Shown in pieces: positions 21,571-35,894 of a stretch of 64,000 bases of DNA. A program made the translations under genes and the position numbers. Each line of letters begins with the position of its first letter. Position 1 is the stretch's first letter. The stretch comes from Hyaloperonospora brassicae (lineage: Eukaryota; Oomycota; Peronosporomycetes; Peronosporales; Peronosporaceae), in assembly GCA_947650285.1 (NCBI GenBank), contig CANTFL010001471.1, positions 1 to 64,000 on the forward strand, in the 5' to 3' direction. The notes under the pieces were generated by a model. That model was given only the letters and a program-made list of their open reading frames with translations. It made no database searches and was not told where the DNA came from.

Positions 21571-24500
21571 GGTTGCTATCAATGTTGTTCTACTTGTGGG
21601 ATTGCGTTTCCGCACTAACCGTCGTTTATGCGTCGACGTTCGCCGAGTCCGTTCCGACGCCGGCGGAGTTTGAGTCGCAGTCAGACTCCGAGTCAGAGCT
21701 CGAGCCGTAGACGCAGCAGCCGGAGCAGCCGTAGATGACGATGCAGTCGCGTGTGGGAGAGGTAAAGACACGAGATGGAGTCGTTGCAGTGGATGGGTTC
21801 GCGTTTAAGAACTCTTGCAACACGCACGTGCTGATGTTCAATGATGGACAGTGTACGTGTGCGTGCTTGTGTAGCTAGAAAAACACGAGTGTGGTGCTGC
21901 TCCTACCGAGCTGCTTATAAGACTTATGACACGGTTTATTAAAACGATGGGATTTAAGCAACTTGTATTATGAATTGACAGCACCTACTGTGAGAGGTCA
22001 GAGTAGGTTGCACCGTGCTCATACAAATTGAGTTGAGAACCATCATAACCAGAACCAAAACTTGTATCGATGTGCTGCGCTTGAGTTAATTGTAGTGTGG
22101 CTGCATCATGATTCTCGACGTGAGAGGCAATTGAGTATACTAGGATGTGGGCATTTTTTATTTGTCATTATCTGAGGCGTTTTTTATATTTTCGAAATTA
22201 AATGGGACATACTATTTACTCTCCATATATATATATGTATTATGCGTCCAGTCACGAGTAAGTACTAAGCGTAATCATGCTTGATCAATTTGTACAAATT
22301 TACGATTTCTATGATCACTGATAGCTGTGTCATACCCTTACACTCACGATATCCATAACCGAAAGGATTGTAACTTCTCAACCCTAGCGGTCTCAGTGGC
22401 TACTTCCTCCAGTGACTTGTCAGTGGGTTGAAGAAATTTCGAACATCCTTGTATTTACGCTGATCGATGCACATCGTTTGATCTCTCGATGAAGAAATTA
22501 CGCTTCCTAAGAACACCGTCGCTTGTGGGCTATAAATACGTCAACTGCTTGTGAAGAGGCCAAGCCAAGTCAAAGCGGTCTTCAAGGGTGCCGTATCAGC
22601 TTATCTTCTCCGCATAACCGAGGCCAAACAATAATTACAGCGGCCAAAAATAGTGGCAGAGAGCCGGATGGATCAATGCTCAGGCGCGAGAAGCAGATAA
22701 CAAGCTGATTTGTACACTTCAGGCCTGCTCGTTGTTACCTACTTCTGTGTCGATGTCATCATCTTGAAGTACCGCGTACCTGTCATTGCAGGTTATCCCT
22801 TTAGCGACCGCAGAGAGAGAGGCGACTTATCGATTGTGTGATGAGGTAGGGCTTTGTCTTCTGCATCCGGCAATGATCTAGCGTCAAAAACATTGGCACC
22901 TCAAATTTCAGTGACTAATCAGGTGCGATTAGACCCAACCAGAAGCCTGTAGCTACTACGATGTAAGTCTCAGTGACGTTGTTATCTCCACAAATAAAAA
23001 TGACAGACTATGACTATATGCAGTGACACTTATTCGTGCATTAATTATCTCTTAGACACTCTATTGAGGTCCATCCGAGTGCTGAAAGAAGTCACGAATC
23101 CTATATTTAAAATTTATGAATGCTTAGACAAATTAAGTTACAATAGCATGCCTATGAGGCAGATGATGGCACTCTGTTTGGCGCTGAAGAGGTCACCCTA
23201 GAACAAGAACTATTAAATGATTTATTCATACAGTCGATTGACTTCAAGTAGCACCCGCATCCTTCCCTACCTAGGTGAAGGACTACAATGAAGCTCATAA
23301 CACTCAAGGACAAAAAAATGTTTCATTAAAGTACGTTGTCGTTAACGTGCGCTCGCAAGTCGTCCGCTTATGCTAAGAGACGGATTACAACGGCAACTTG
23401 TTTACCTTCTGTTTTGGGCATCCCCGTCATCGCGCAAACGTTTTGTCTCGACCATCTATCGAAACAGCATATGCAAATATGATCTTGATAAAAATACCGA
23501 TTAATTCACGCATGTGCCAGGTCGGCATTTCTTGTATATTATGACAATTTTTGATAAGGATGCAATTTCGTGAAGATAATGCTGCTCGTTTGAACTGGCT
23601 TTCTTCCTGGATCTCTTTCGCACCCCGGTATTTTTCTGCGGGGTACGCAGCGGGACGCTATCGTTAATCTTGGCCACACCATCATTATCAAAACTACTTT
23701 TTAAGGCAAAAGTACGCCACTGATAGAATTCATGTGACGGTCATGTCATATCTGCACTACTTGTATTACCGTGGCTTTGGCGTAGATAGCTAGGGCACGA
23801 TGCAATTTTATGATCACTTTTAGAAATGAAGACGTGCGGCACAGACTTAAGCGACCTGAACTGCCTAAACCCACTAAGAAGATAAACGCTACCGAGTAAT
23901 AGTCTCTAGATATAGTCCTTGTGCCACTCCTTACCCTAATACCAACTGGTACGGCGACAGAAGCAGTCCTATCGCAGACTATATTGTAACTTTTTATATC
24001 GACCCCGCTGTGTAGAAACCTATGCGAAAACGATTAATTCCTTTATAAATTAACTATATTGATCATTCTAGATAAGACGACAAGCAAAAAAACCGCCTGA
24101 TGATTACAAAATGTATAATGGCAGATACAATTAATATTCCAGTTTATTTGTTGGCCCAGCTCCGGATAGGACGCCACACGCCTCGTTCTAAGCAAGTTAG
24201 ACAAAGAGTACGCGGCCGCGCTATCCACTATGCTATTTTTGCTTTTTAAATTGTGACACCACGAAGGTCAGTGCTGCGTTATTTCCAACCGCTTGACACT
24301 AGCATCGGCTTACAAATTTAAATTTCGCAGTGTGTTTACCCAACGCGATGTTATGCGCAAATAAGACCCCCTATTTTAGTAAGCTCAGTATGTGATTTTT
24401 AGTAAAAAGGTAAGTTGCTTATCTATAGGAATAAACTTTTTCAAAATGAAGAGCCCTTTATTGACGCTGTACAGCTGGAATTTGTTGTTTAAGGCATATA

Positions 24501-27500
24501 CATGGCAAGAAATGACGTTTTGGACCGAGACCGAGTCGAATAGGGGACATGTTGCCACCCTATTTATTCCGTACATCAATGTCTGAGCCATAGTGAAGAC
24601 AGGATCTATAGACGTAACGGAAAGTTTTATGCGTCACAAATTGGTTTCCCCCTGATTAACGTTTACATTTCTATTGACGAATACGTGCACAAGGCGCAAT
24701 ATCAGCAGCTTACTTATCTCATCCCACTACAGGATGAGCCTGTTATGCTTTTGTGTATAGCATTGCACGCCGCATGTACAGCCCGATCGTTCTTACACAG
24801 TCTTAATGTCGTCATGATACGCCTGTTCTTTTCAAGATACTTAATTAGAGTTTCTCGGTTGACGTCCTGGAAGCTGTAATTGATGAGCTGTGGATGGTTG
24901 ATATATAAATTTTTATGTGTTTGTTTTCTAAAATGACGATATATGGGTAATTGCTTGAATACATATTGATCGCATCGTAGCGGTCGCGTGATCTCCCGTC
25001 CAATTCGTTGATACATTGATAATGTGAACACTTTATAAGTGAAAGATTTTGGATAAACTGAATTAGGTATATACACGTAACATATCGGTGTGACGGGTTC
25101 ATTTATTTTCGCATTTAGATACGGTTTCAGCGTGTAAACCTCAATAAATTATTCCGATTACGGTTTGTGCGGAGCAACCAGTTAAGCTAACCGTCCAGCG
25201 CACTTCCGACTTAGCACACTTCATACTATTTGATGCACTGCGGTCACCAAGTTGTTGACCGTAGCGACTACTTAAGGCTGCCTTCATGCCCAGATCACTG
25301 GAAGGTTGAGTAACGCGAAACTTTTTGTTTAATACTAATCGCGTACTACGTACTCATGGATCGAATAATTTGTTGAAGGCGTTGTATACTTGATCTTCAG
25401 TAACACTTGTCACTTGCTTGTGCAAGGTAAGAAATAATGAAATCGAAATCATTTGGTGTCAAACGCGTACTAGACGCATTTTGGCCCCCGATAGGGGCCT
25501 CTTCGGTGGCTGAATCAATCGAGAAGTGAGACGTAGCTCTATCCTACACATAACGACTTTAACATTTTTGAATTAATGCAACCACGTGAATCACCCACTA
25601 CATCAACTCTAAATGGCAGCTGGTGCCTACACTGTCCAAATAGGTGTCCGCTGTAATAGCTTAATTTTAACACAACGCGCTCCAGCGTTCACGGTAATGA
25701 GAAATCTAGATATAGAGAGCAAAATATTGACGACGAAGACCTAAACGAGGAACTGCGTGACGAAGTCGCATTCTTTTTATCGTTTGAGGGTGAGCGGCGG
25801 CGTGCTAGCTAAATTGAAAAGTGCAAAAAGGGCATCTTCTATAGCTTCAATCGCAATTAGCTGAAAGAACTTCGCATCATAGATTTGCTCTTGTATCTAC
25901 GATTATATTGGGCAAACAACATTAAATTACGTATTGCGGCGTCCCGCGGGCCTCATGCGGGACAGAACAGATGAAGTAGATGTAGGACGGGAGGGTGTTA
26001 TCTAGCGTCTCCCCGACAGGTGAATATGAATTGAATTTTTCATACGCAGACCGCCTCCATAGAGTGAGCAAGATGATACAGCAGTAGTCGCCCAAGTATG
26101 GTGAATGGCATGATGGCTGCATCAAAAGATCGTATGTGTAATAAGAAATTATGTATAGATGATGTCGAAAACTTTTTTGCCGTTATTTTTTTCTTTTTCT
26201 CTAGCTATAATTGTGACCCCACAAATTTTGCAACGGCTCCAATTTCTCTTGGTGGCGGTTTCTTTTGGTTAATCTATTGCGCCTTAAGGAACGGGCTTTC
26301 ACGACAATGTCGCCACACATCGACTTAACGCTCCTTTTCATTACGACTGTAAGATTCTTACCAAGCTTGCCGTCTAGAGGCTTCTTATTCTCTTGTCCAC
26401 GGCATCTGACAGCAACCGATTTAAGTTCGTGTCTGGGCAATCCATCGAGAAAGCAATGGAAATATAAACTGTCGCCAAGCCATCAGTGACGACTGATGTA
26501 TCTAAACATAGGAAATAGCGGTTTTGTCTAAAACTAGCAAGAGTATTGATCTCAGATCCGTCATGTTGTTCAAGATGTGCTAATGGCTCAGGTTTGACAG
26601 CAGGTGATTACAATGGGCTAGGTATCTCATTGGATATAACGTTATGGTTGTTTGTTTAACAAGCTTATATCGGGTCGTCGTTATGTAGTTTTTGAAATAA
26701 ACAAGGGTTCCTGTTGGCGCCATTTCTATTGATTCTTGCGCTAATTTTATATTGAATTATGTTCGTGCTCGCACTTGTATGTTGGTCTAGTGCTTCGTTC
26801 TGGTGGTTGAACAGCCTATATTACAGATCCGGATATGCTGAAGGTACGGTGCTCTGCTTGGGATGATGCACCAACATCTGACCTGTCTTTTACTTCCCGG
26901 ACATTATTTACTTTTGCTCTGATATCTCTATCGACCGCACCGTAGTCTTGTTAGAATATTGAGCCACAATAAATGAAGCAAAGTATAAATCGCGGATATT
27001 GGGTCTTTGCTCGAGATGGTATATTGCAAATTATTTGCTGAGGTATAAACAACAGCAAAACAAGTCACCATGATTGTCCTCGGCAGATTTTAGCTTTTGT
27101 GATGTCTCGCCTAGTCATGATTAATATACCTTGCATCATAACGATGATTGCACCTCGCTTCATCATGATAGCTGATGTCGCGTGTTGACTTCTCCAAGTC
27201 CACTTTCATATACAAATGTGACACTGCAAGGAACATCAACACCAAAATCAACGTAAACATTTCTAAACCGTTGTTAGGGTTGGCGTATTTGTCATCACGC
27301 CCAACAAGTATTACTGCTTCAATCATATGATCCTGATTGTATGATTAAATCGAACAGCCTCATGTTGCTTGAATCAGATGATATGTGCAGGTACCTTTCA
27401 GTTCCAGGTAAAACATATCGGCACAGCGAAATTGCGTTAATTCGTAAATTATGATTGTTTATGAGCTCGACTTTTCTTGAATCGATATGTGACTCACAAC

Positions 27501-30500
27501 GTATATTAATAATCCTGATTAGCTCAAGATCTCTATGCATAAGATCCTTTAAGTATCGCGACAATGCTGTTCTTCTGGGGTATCACCAAACAATTATAAT
27601 TTGTTGATAAGATCTTTAAGGTTGGGCCAACGCCTTGGACGTCAATCGCGCTCAATTATTTTTACCGACCATATTGCGCTACCAATTTATGATATTAGGT
27701 TGTTGATACAGTGTGTATGTACCATACCATTTCGCTTGCAGCCATGACAGTCGGTCAATGGTCCGCGAAGGTCTTCTTTAGTATCTTCTAAATAGTGGTT
27801 TTTTTGGGAAACCGCACGCGTACTATTTATTGTCCGCGGTGAGATCCTTTACCAAAAATAGATTTTGCTTCTATGTGGGAAATCGCTAATGATCTGTCTC
27901 AGTTTACGCTGCCGATATACGGCGATTATAGATGTAACGATCGTGACAAGAAATCATTACGTTACGTCCTTAAAAGACAGTCGCTCATTATACAGACAGG
28001 AGTGCAAATTTGGACATTTAAGACTTTCTGGAGGACTGAAGACACATAGAACTTCTGGTGGATGTATACACCGTACCGGATCGCTTCACGTTATCAGAGG
28101 GTGCTATTGGCTAGATAGTGACATTTTTAACTTCGAGAATCACCACGTGGTGACTCAATTCTTGGGTTTTGGTTAAGTGGAATTGATTTCATTTGCGCCA
28201 ACCAAAAATGTCTTCTCCATTCTGACCGGAAGAGCCAGCATTGAGATCGCTTGTGCCAAGCGCTATTTAATGATATTTGTCTTTCCTTTACAATTTGTGG
28301 GGGCTTCCAAGATATGCTTCGTCTCTATTATTTTTTTCTTGACACCATTCCTGTACGCTGCATAGCGTTGACACAACTATTTGCTGTTGGAACCACAAAT
28401 TGTCCTGCGTCTGAAATCTGTGAATCTCTACGATGGCCTGCCTACAGATGGCGACTCGCACCTGAAGTATTTAACATACACATTACCACGCATCTATCTT
28501 TTAAAGTACAATGCAAACACGTGTAGGTCAAAGTAGAGTGATATTGCGTCGCAGGGATATGTGGTCGACATTCTCTCGTCTTAAAATGATAAGGCGAATA
28601 CCTTCGACAGGACATACAAAAGACAACAATCGGCCACCTCGATTAGGTACCATTTGGTTAAGTGGAACGACCTTCGTGTATCAAAGCTACCTTTTCACAG
28701 GTCATGCAGACCGCATTTTGGCTAGAAGACAACAATTTGTTAACAACTGGGCTGCAGAAAAACCACTCCTCACCTGATCCTGACTGTCCACTTATTGCGT
28801 CATCACGTCATGTATTTCAGATCTGTCCAAGAGCACAAGCAATAGAAGCATCGAATTATTGAATCTGGGTCAAGCCAATTGATTTTAATGAGGTCACGTC
28901 CGTGGTTGAATCTTTACTATGACTTTGATTAACTATCCGCGTAATCTATTTGTGATTATAACGAATCGGTTTTTCTACAAAATAATTATAGCTCCCTTAT
29001 ATAAAGTGTTTAAAAAATCTTTAGAATCAGGCGTTTCACGGTAGCGACGACTGCCACACAATTTAGGTAGACAGAGTGTTTGTCAAGAAAAAGGGAGATC
29101 TGGCCTTCGATTACGAAGTACATGTGACTGCTTCGTCGGACCAGCTTGAGGATCCCTAAATCAACTTCGTGGCTCGACGTATATACCCGAGTCAGGGCCC
29201 TCGTGCGATCCGCTCTTTAAAAGGATCTGCTACGCCAAGTTTAGCCAGTATCCACGTGAGCTATATATACGAGCAAAGGCACATAGTCCTGTACATGTTC
29301 TTTATTTTTAAATCATCCGGCGGCAGAACAGGGGTCAGGTCGATTCGGGTCGTTGGTTGTAAAAGAATTAATATAAGATAAACATTTGGCGGCGGTTTTC
29401 TAAACAGCAAAAATGAAATTTGGCTCATAACGTGCGACAAATTTGCTGTATCGTTCCGAGGACTCGTACAAGGATTTGGCAAGCTCAGCTTTCAAATCTC
29501 GTGACGCTATAGATTGTCGGGGATGGAAAGGTAGAAATAAGAGGCTACGTCTGTGTCGGTATCTATTACTGATTAAGATCTTATCACAAAAGCGTGACGC
29601 CCGAGATATTGCTGCAGACTTTGCTGTGGTGTTTGGTAAGCTGAATACGCCTCTACAGATAGAGATGTGTTTTACAGCAGCTACCGATGCGGTTGACAAA
29701 GAAGTATTGGCTGGAATGTTCACCTTCTACTCCGTCCATCTATTTTGATCTGTATAATCGCATCCTAATTGCGATACAACTACTTGTGCACAATTTAACT
29801 GCGGTGGATCTCGCGGCACATCTCAGGTATATTTCCCTGGCTTCACAGCGTTCCATCCTTACATGTTTTCCTCGATTACATTCACCTGTCCTAAATGGCA
29901 ACCGACAGGATAATATCATCCCTTCTAAGCGACGCATCCATTAAGTCGCTGTCAAAAGGATAGTTTGCATCGGCAATCGTACTCGAAGGTGTCTCACCGG
30001 GTAAAAAGAAATGAGCATATGCAATTATTGAAGAGATAACGAATGCTTAATTATTTCAAGGTGCAGCGTACAATGAAGATGTATTTGATGCCAAACGAAA
30101 ATGTCATTTGTCAATGATTGTAGAGTATCTAATTACGCTTGAATAAGAATCCGAAAGTCACTTTCTTTTGAGGAAAATCACTGTACTGACCACATTGACA
30201 AATGTCAAGACGCCATTCCATGAACCCGGCCTGATAAATCATGGCCAGGCACGACGCAATACAAAAAGTAATCTAACGATTTTTCCGAGTGACCAAAAGT
30301 GCATTCGCTGGGATGAAACAAGAAATTGAACATTGAAGTTCGGTCTCACAGTGTCAGACCACTATCTGCCTACTATGCTTATAATACTGAGAAAGCTTTG
30401 TACTGGTAAAATCAACGAACCCATTGCACATCTCGGAAGCCGTATCAATTTTCAGATTCGAGCAAAAGTTATACCTCAACGAGATCAACTACCATCCCGA

Positions 30501-30814
30501 CTATCAGCATACTTATGTTTATCATATTCCCGAGTATTTAGCGCAGCATCACAAGCAATGCAGATGTTCATTGGTCTTTTGTTGAGGCACCCCGCCTTAG
30601 ATAGAGACTTACGATGCAACACATTATATATTTATATGAATGGTGTAAAGTATCTGAAATTGATATTGAAGAAAAGATACTAGAAACTTTAGCAGTCTGA
30701 TGGCCTTTGGAAGATGATAATATCGTCCACGCTGGTCGAAAATTAAATTTGAGCAATACATAAATGCTAAATTGTGATTTACGAAGTGGACGGCGTTTGA
30801 AGTAATAAGTAGGC

Positions 30815-30985
30815 GTATACATGGATGATATAAATGTCACGGGTGCAACGATCGATGTTATGGACAAGTTTTTCACGTATATGCACGTACTTGAGCTAGA
30901 AGGTCTTGTCGTTTCGTCGAGGTATGAGGTATGTATTATCGACATTGTAATGGTGGGAGCGTCAAAATCGAGAGCAAATTAGTAC
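30815..30985 (+). mobile_element. Reverse-transcriptase-like fragment with YMDD
   Basis: A plus-strand frame beginning VYMDDINVTGATIDVMDKF contains a YMDD box followed by residues resembling the copia segment after the catalytic box. The frame is closed by stops just upstream and by TAG downstream. A relic; assignment to copia is tentative. Confidence 0.4.
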
Positions 30986-33900
30986 TCAGATGCTCGACAA
31001 ACACAACTAGTCATCTTTTAAGGGTGTCCATGTTTCTATTGGTAAAAAATGTATCTACTTTTTCAGAGGAACCTACAATACTGCACACCAGGTCCACCGC
31101 CCTTTTTCAGACAGTACCTTTAAAATTGTAATAAAATGATGACAGTCTATAATGTCAAATGCTCTGTAAGCGTCCGTACATCACTCCATCGTCCACAATT
31201 TCGATCGGTGTTGCCGTGCACTGAATTTTATATATTGGATGCTGGCTAAGCCTGTTGACCGTTGCACCGGTTACACAAAGCTCGACGTTTCTTCCGTTAC
31301 TTCTTGAAGACTAAGAACTTTTATTCTTTAGCTTATCTTATCTAGTGATTCAGGCTTCGCCGGAGATGTAGACAATCAGAAGTATATCTCCATAAGCATA
31401 TATTATGTTAGGGAGGGCACCACCGTAAACTGGCTGCGGTTAATTAATCGACTGCAGAAGATAATCTTGTGTCTGCTGCAGCTGATGGTGTGGATATAAT
31501 AATAAGAAGCTGATGCTGGAGACTAGCATGCAAGTCAAGCCGCGGTCGTCCTGTGCATCGACAACAATGGATCTATACAAAATATTGACAGCGAGAGAGC
31601 AATTTGACCGGGTATACTGTTAATAATTAGATTGAGCATTCACACGGCTACGTTAAAAAAATCAAGCGATCGATGGAGTTCGCATATGTATTTACTGGCG
31701 AAGCAGAACTTCAGTTGTAAGTACTGGTGTTTACTTGCTAATAAAAAGCCCAATATATATTCCCGAACTTTGATGCGGAACTATATTTACAAGGTCGGCG
31801 CTGGAGAGGTGAATGAAAAGTGCCTGCGTCTAGCAAAAGCATTTAGCGTTCTAACAAGCCTAAAGTATGCGGAACCAGCGCTTAAATCATACGCTAATAG
31901 AAGCATGATAAACGCAGTAGGTTACTAATGCATGCACGTATGTATTACAAATTAATATGTACGGCACAGTGGTGATTGTAACATGCCACAATTACTTTCT
32001 GCTTATGGCAACTAGTGATAAATGGATCGACTAACTTGCCAGCACGGTGGGCAGCCCGGACGTTATAGTGATTCGGCTACGTTTAGATTATTTGGGGAAT
32101 TCAAATAGGTTACAACGACGATACTGGTTAAAATATCGATTAAGAGCACATTATCTCAGAACAAGTTTATGAGAACCGGTACGATTAGGCTAATGCAGAG
32201 CGAGCGCCAATATCCGATGTATCGTCGTTGAAGCCAGAGATTGAGGGGGCAATGTTGTTTCCAATGAGGGGACCTGAAATAGCAGATAAGTCAATCGTAA
32301 ATATCTTACAAACTCCCGCTAACAGTATACTATGGACCGATAGATTCATTGAACCGTATGTAGCGTATGACGTGAACAAAGCCACGCAAAAGAGCCACTC
32401 GTCATCAAATTTGAAAATACCGCGCTGGGTGTAATGTTACATGACAGGCACTGTGAACATGAAACTGTACACGTGAAAAGATATCGCGCAATGGCACGTT
32501 CTACTTTAAAGCTGCACAGACGACGGCTAGGCTGTTGACAAAAGTACGCGGAAGTCTGTAATAAAGGCAGTCGTAAATATGAACACTATGGCAGTAGGTT
32601 GGCAAGTGAAGCAGCAGTCATCAGTGTAAATTTTATCTTCTAACTCGTGATTTGCGGATACATATGAATGGCGCATTATCGATGCTTATCGAAAAAATCT
32701 GCAATGTGGCTTGGGGGTTATTGTGACGCAGAATAATGAGATGCTCACGGAAAATCAAGGCGCTGTCCATCAAATTGAGTGAGGGACCTCGAGTAGCCAG
32801 AAGATCTTTGGCGTAAAGCTAAGATTATGCGTAGCTGGAGCAAGAAATAGTGAAACCGTAGATGCTGGTAGCAGAGGACATGATGAAAACGTGCTCATAC
32901 ATAGCTCGCCAGAGTCCCGGCTTCTTTGATGCAGGAGAAGTTGACTTGATGTAGGCTTAAGTGTAGTAGGTGGAGTGTAAGACGTGTAATTGCGACGTGA
33001 ACGCACTTAGATTGATCCCACGAAATGTAAAGGGTCGAAAAGGTTCCACTTTGGGTCAATCTGGATTTCATTGCGGAACAGACATGTTATGAACAGAGTG
33101 TTGAAGGAACACACGTAGCCCAAACATGTCGATGTGAACGACTCACGAGAAAAATTGACAACGAGGAAGTAAAATGAAATGCAAAGTTTAGTATATAATC
33201 TCGATTTGTGCCTAGATATCTAATAAAAGCATGAAGATGCAACAGAAGAAGATTTTTGGAGTCATCTCTTCAACTACTCTCCAAAAGCAGCTGAATACAA
33301 AACTTCCAAATCTATAAAACAATCAAACAAGATAAACACGATGTTCAAATTGTTCATGAGTATTCCATCGTCAGCAAATCAGACGACTAAGGATCGATCA
33401 GTCCCGGCGGTCAAAACTACTTTTTCGTAGCGATTGTAAAAACGAAAATATATGTGGTGATTGAGCGAAGTACTGAACAACGCATTATTGCACAGGAGTG
33501 AGAACCAACTTGTTTCGAAAATCAAATGTTATTTACTGCATTCAAAAAATCCTCCTTAGCCCTCGACGTCGCCTTGGGTCTCTTCCGCATTCTGCAGCAC
33601 GCAACATGCCTATCTGCCACGCGATTGGCTTCAGCTAAAATATGAATGCGCGTTGTCAGCATCAGCGCTTGGACGTGTCGATGAAGCGTCGAAGCTGTAC
33701 GACTTGAGAGCAAATGTTGTCGTCACTTTTGCGGCCCGTTATGAGCTTTGATAGCACTTGGATGTGTCTAGTGAACATTGGCAACCGTTGTTCACAGAAG
33801 GCCTAGCAGAAAGCGTCAAGGGACTACCGTCCGCATACTAGTGTACATCTATCCGTTCGCACACCGAGAAACTGATTTTGTCACGGGTTTGTGCTAGATC

Positions 33901-34353
33901 ACTGAGTGCTTCATGAACGTCAACACCCGCAGCAGATCGTTTGGGAGTACCGACCGTGTTTCAGCCTGCCTTTTCTGACCCCATCGCTCGTCCGTCGGGC
34001 ACGCTGCGTGCGATAGAGTTGGTGCTACTACGACATTGAGCTCAGAATACCGTAAAACGCAGGCGTATTATAGTCACGTCTTTGGTCCGAGTGTGGAGTG
34101 CAAATAGGTCGACACTCTTGAATTCGGATCAGCAAAACATCTGCATCTTGTTACTGGCCAGTACCAGTGGCTCGCGTGTCGCCACGTTTATCGGCTGTCC
34201 GTACTTCAAAGGACACTGTAATTTCTTGCTGTATTCATTGAAGGGATACAATCCCTCTCCAATCCGATCGTCACACGATCACGACTCTGGCCACGAATAC
34301 TTTCGGGCGCTAATCACATTGGAACTCCCCCCCACAAGTCATCAGAGGTCGAT

Positions 34354-35716
34354 ATGCCGCACTCGAATCGGTCTCGCGACGCCCGCTGGCGCGCCGTCCG
34401 CTCCTCGTGGCGACAACTGCTGCCGCTTGTGGCCAAGCTGCTTGCTGCTTTGTCCGTAGTGAGCTATCTGTATTGGAATATGAGCGTCATCACGCATTTA
34501 TCGGTCGTGCCCTCTCTGCGATCTGAGAGCGCAGGGGGCGTCACCCAGGAACTGCGTGACAGCGTTGCCGCTACTCAAGAGGGCAACGAGATTGAGATCG
34601 ACTTGGAATCGTGGCTGACGCCAGAGTACTATCGCAAAGATGTATGTTTGCGATGCGGTCGGGATATGCCTATCATAACGTGCTAACGTGGCTTTCGGTC
34701 ATTGTGTTTCATCGTATAGGACGGCTGCGACTTCTCGGCGGCTGTGGCCATGTTCAAGCCGGACGAGCTCGAGCTGAACTGCAATAACATCGATCAACTG
34801 GAGGTCGGCGAGTTTATTGGCAAAGGCTTTTGGAGAGAGGTGTTCAAGACCAAGTGGAATGGTCCGGCAGTACATGTTTATCGTTGCTGACAATGGTTCC
34901 TATTGATAATCTAACAAGTGAATGTTTTGGCTGTCGTCGGGTTGTTGCTACAATGATGCAGGACGGGACGTGGCAGTCAAACGCGTGAAGAAGCATCTGC
35001 TGACTCGACCGGACATCGTCTATCGTCACGTGGAAGAGTGCTCGGCCATCTTTCCGATACGCAACGAGCCCAACATCGTGAAGCTCGTGGGCTGGTGTGG
35101 GACGACGGTGGTGGTGGACTACGTCCCGCATCAGCTTGATACACTACTGTTTGATTCCGAGGAACCAGTGCCGGTCCGTCGTGCGTTGGAGCTGGCGCGC
35201 GATGCTGCCCTAGGCGTCGCACAGCTGCACAGTGCCCCGGGAGGTCCGTTTGCGCACGCTGATATACAAGCTCGCCAGTTCTTAATTGATGCGAACGGCA
35301 CTCTGAGGCTAAACGACTTCAACCGTGTGAAATATACTGGACCGCGTCTCGTGAACGGTGTGGCAACCAGTGAAAAGTGTATGTTTGAGACTTCAGTCGC
35401 CAAAGGAAAATGGCGATCGCCAGAAGAGTACCAGTTCCTGCCACTTGATGAAAAACTAGACATCTACAGCTTGTCACTGGTGCTTTGGTCCCTACGAGCT
35501 CGGACGAAGCCATATCCAGATTTTGAGAGAGCGGAGACTTACCGGAAGGTTCCAACAGGTGTGCGACCTCCGCTGGAAGAAATGAGCGACTACCCTCAAC
35601 AAATGCAGGACCTCATTGTCCGAGGCTGGGATTCGGATCCGAAGAAGCGACCGAGCGCCAAGGAAATGGCAGACGAGATTGAGCTTATCTTGAAAAGCTA
35701 CGACGGCGACAGATAG
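34354..35716 (+). CDS. Membrane-anchored atypical protein kinase (three exons)
   Basis: Predicted 394 residues. Exons: 34354-34641, 34720-34861 and 34962-35716. Intron 1 (GTATGT...CTAACG...GTATAG) and intron 2 (34862-34961, branch-like CTAAC, acceptor GATGCAG) follow GT-AG, but the intron 2 donor GTCCGG is unusual. Residues 22-48 form one hydrophobic segment (VAKLLAALSVVSYLYW), probably a signal anchor, so the kinase domain would be lumenal/extracellular or cytosolic depending on orientation. The kinase domain starts with GKGFWREV (130-137), then Lys150 in VAVK. The catalytic loop is HAD (242-244) followed by IQARQ, so the Asp is kept but the usual Arg, Lys and Asn are not. The DFG motif is DFN (262-264), and APE is SPE. 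Retained Lys, HxD and DF Asp residues leave activity possible. This resembles a kinase type I associate with oomycetes. Substrates unknown. Confidence 0.8.
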
Positions 35717-35894
35717 GACAATCGATTTCTCTCATGCTTGGACACGCGGAGACGACTACTGCTAAATAAGTAAGAGAAAGCCTTGTCATTTGTCCGTGCA
35801 AGCAGTTGGTGCCGTTTCGTGTCATTAGACCCATCAAGCAGTTCCAGTATTTGATCGTGCATTGATCTTCACGAGCGTATCCTCTCTGAAGCTG

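Larger units (their letters stand above)
15714..34353. other. AT-rich gene-poor region with decayed mobile-element remnants
   Basis: About 18.6 kb of AT-rich DNA without an intact gene of recognisable family. Open frames are short (mostly under 120 codons), scattered over all six frames and without domains. Pieces listed separately are a copia RT fragment at 16362-16515, a possible spliced gene at 16904-17349, Pol III-type boxes at 19047-19093, a GTT-rich tract at 21476-21570 and a YMDD-containing fragment at 30815-30985. A further weak RT-like stretch lies near 20630-20750 (peptide RYIDGVYMLG). A more G+C-rich patch lies at 21300-21850. The rest I cannot assign. Confidence 0.6.
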
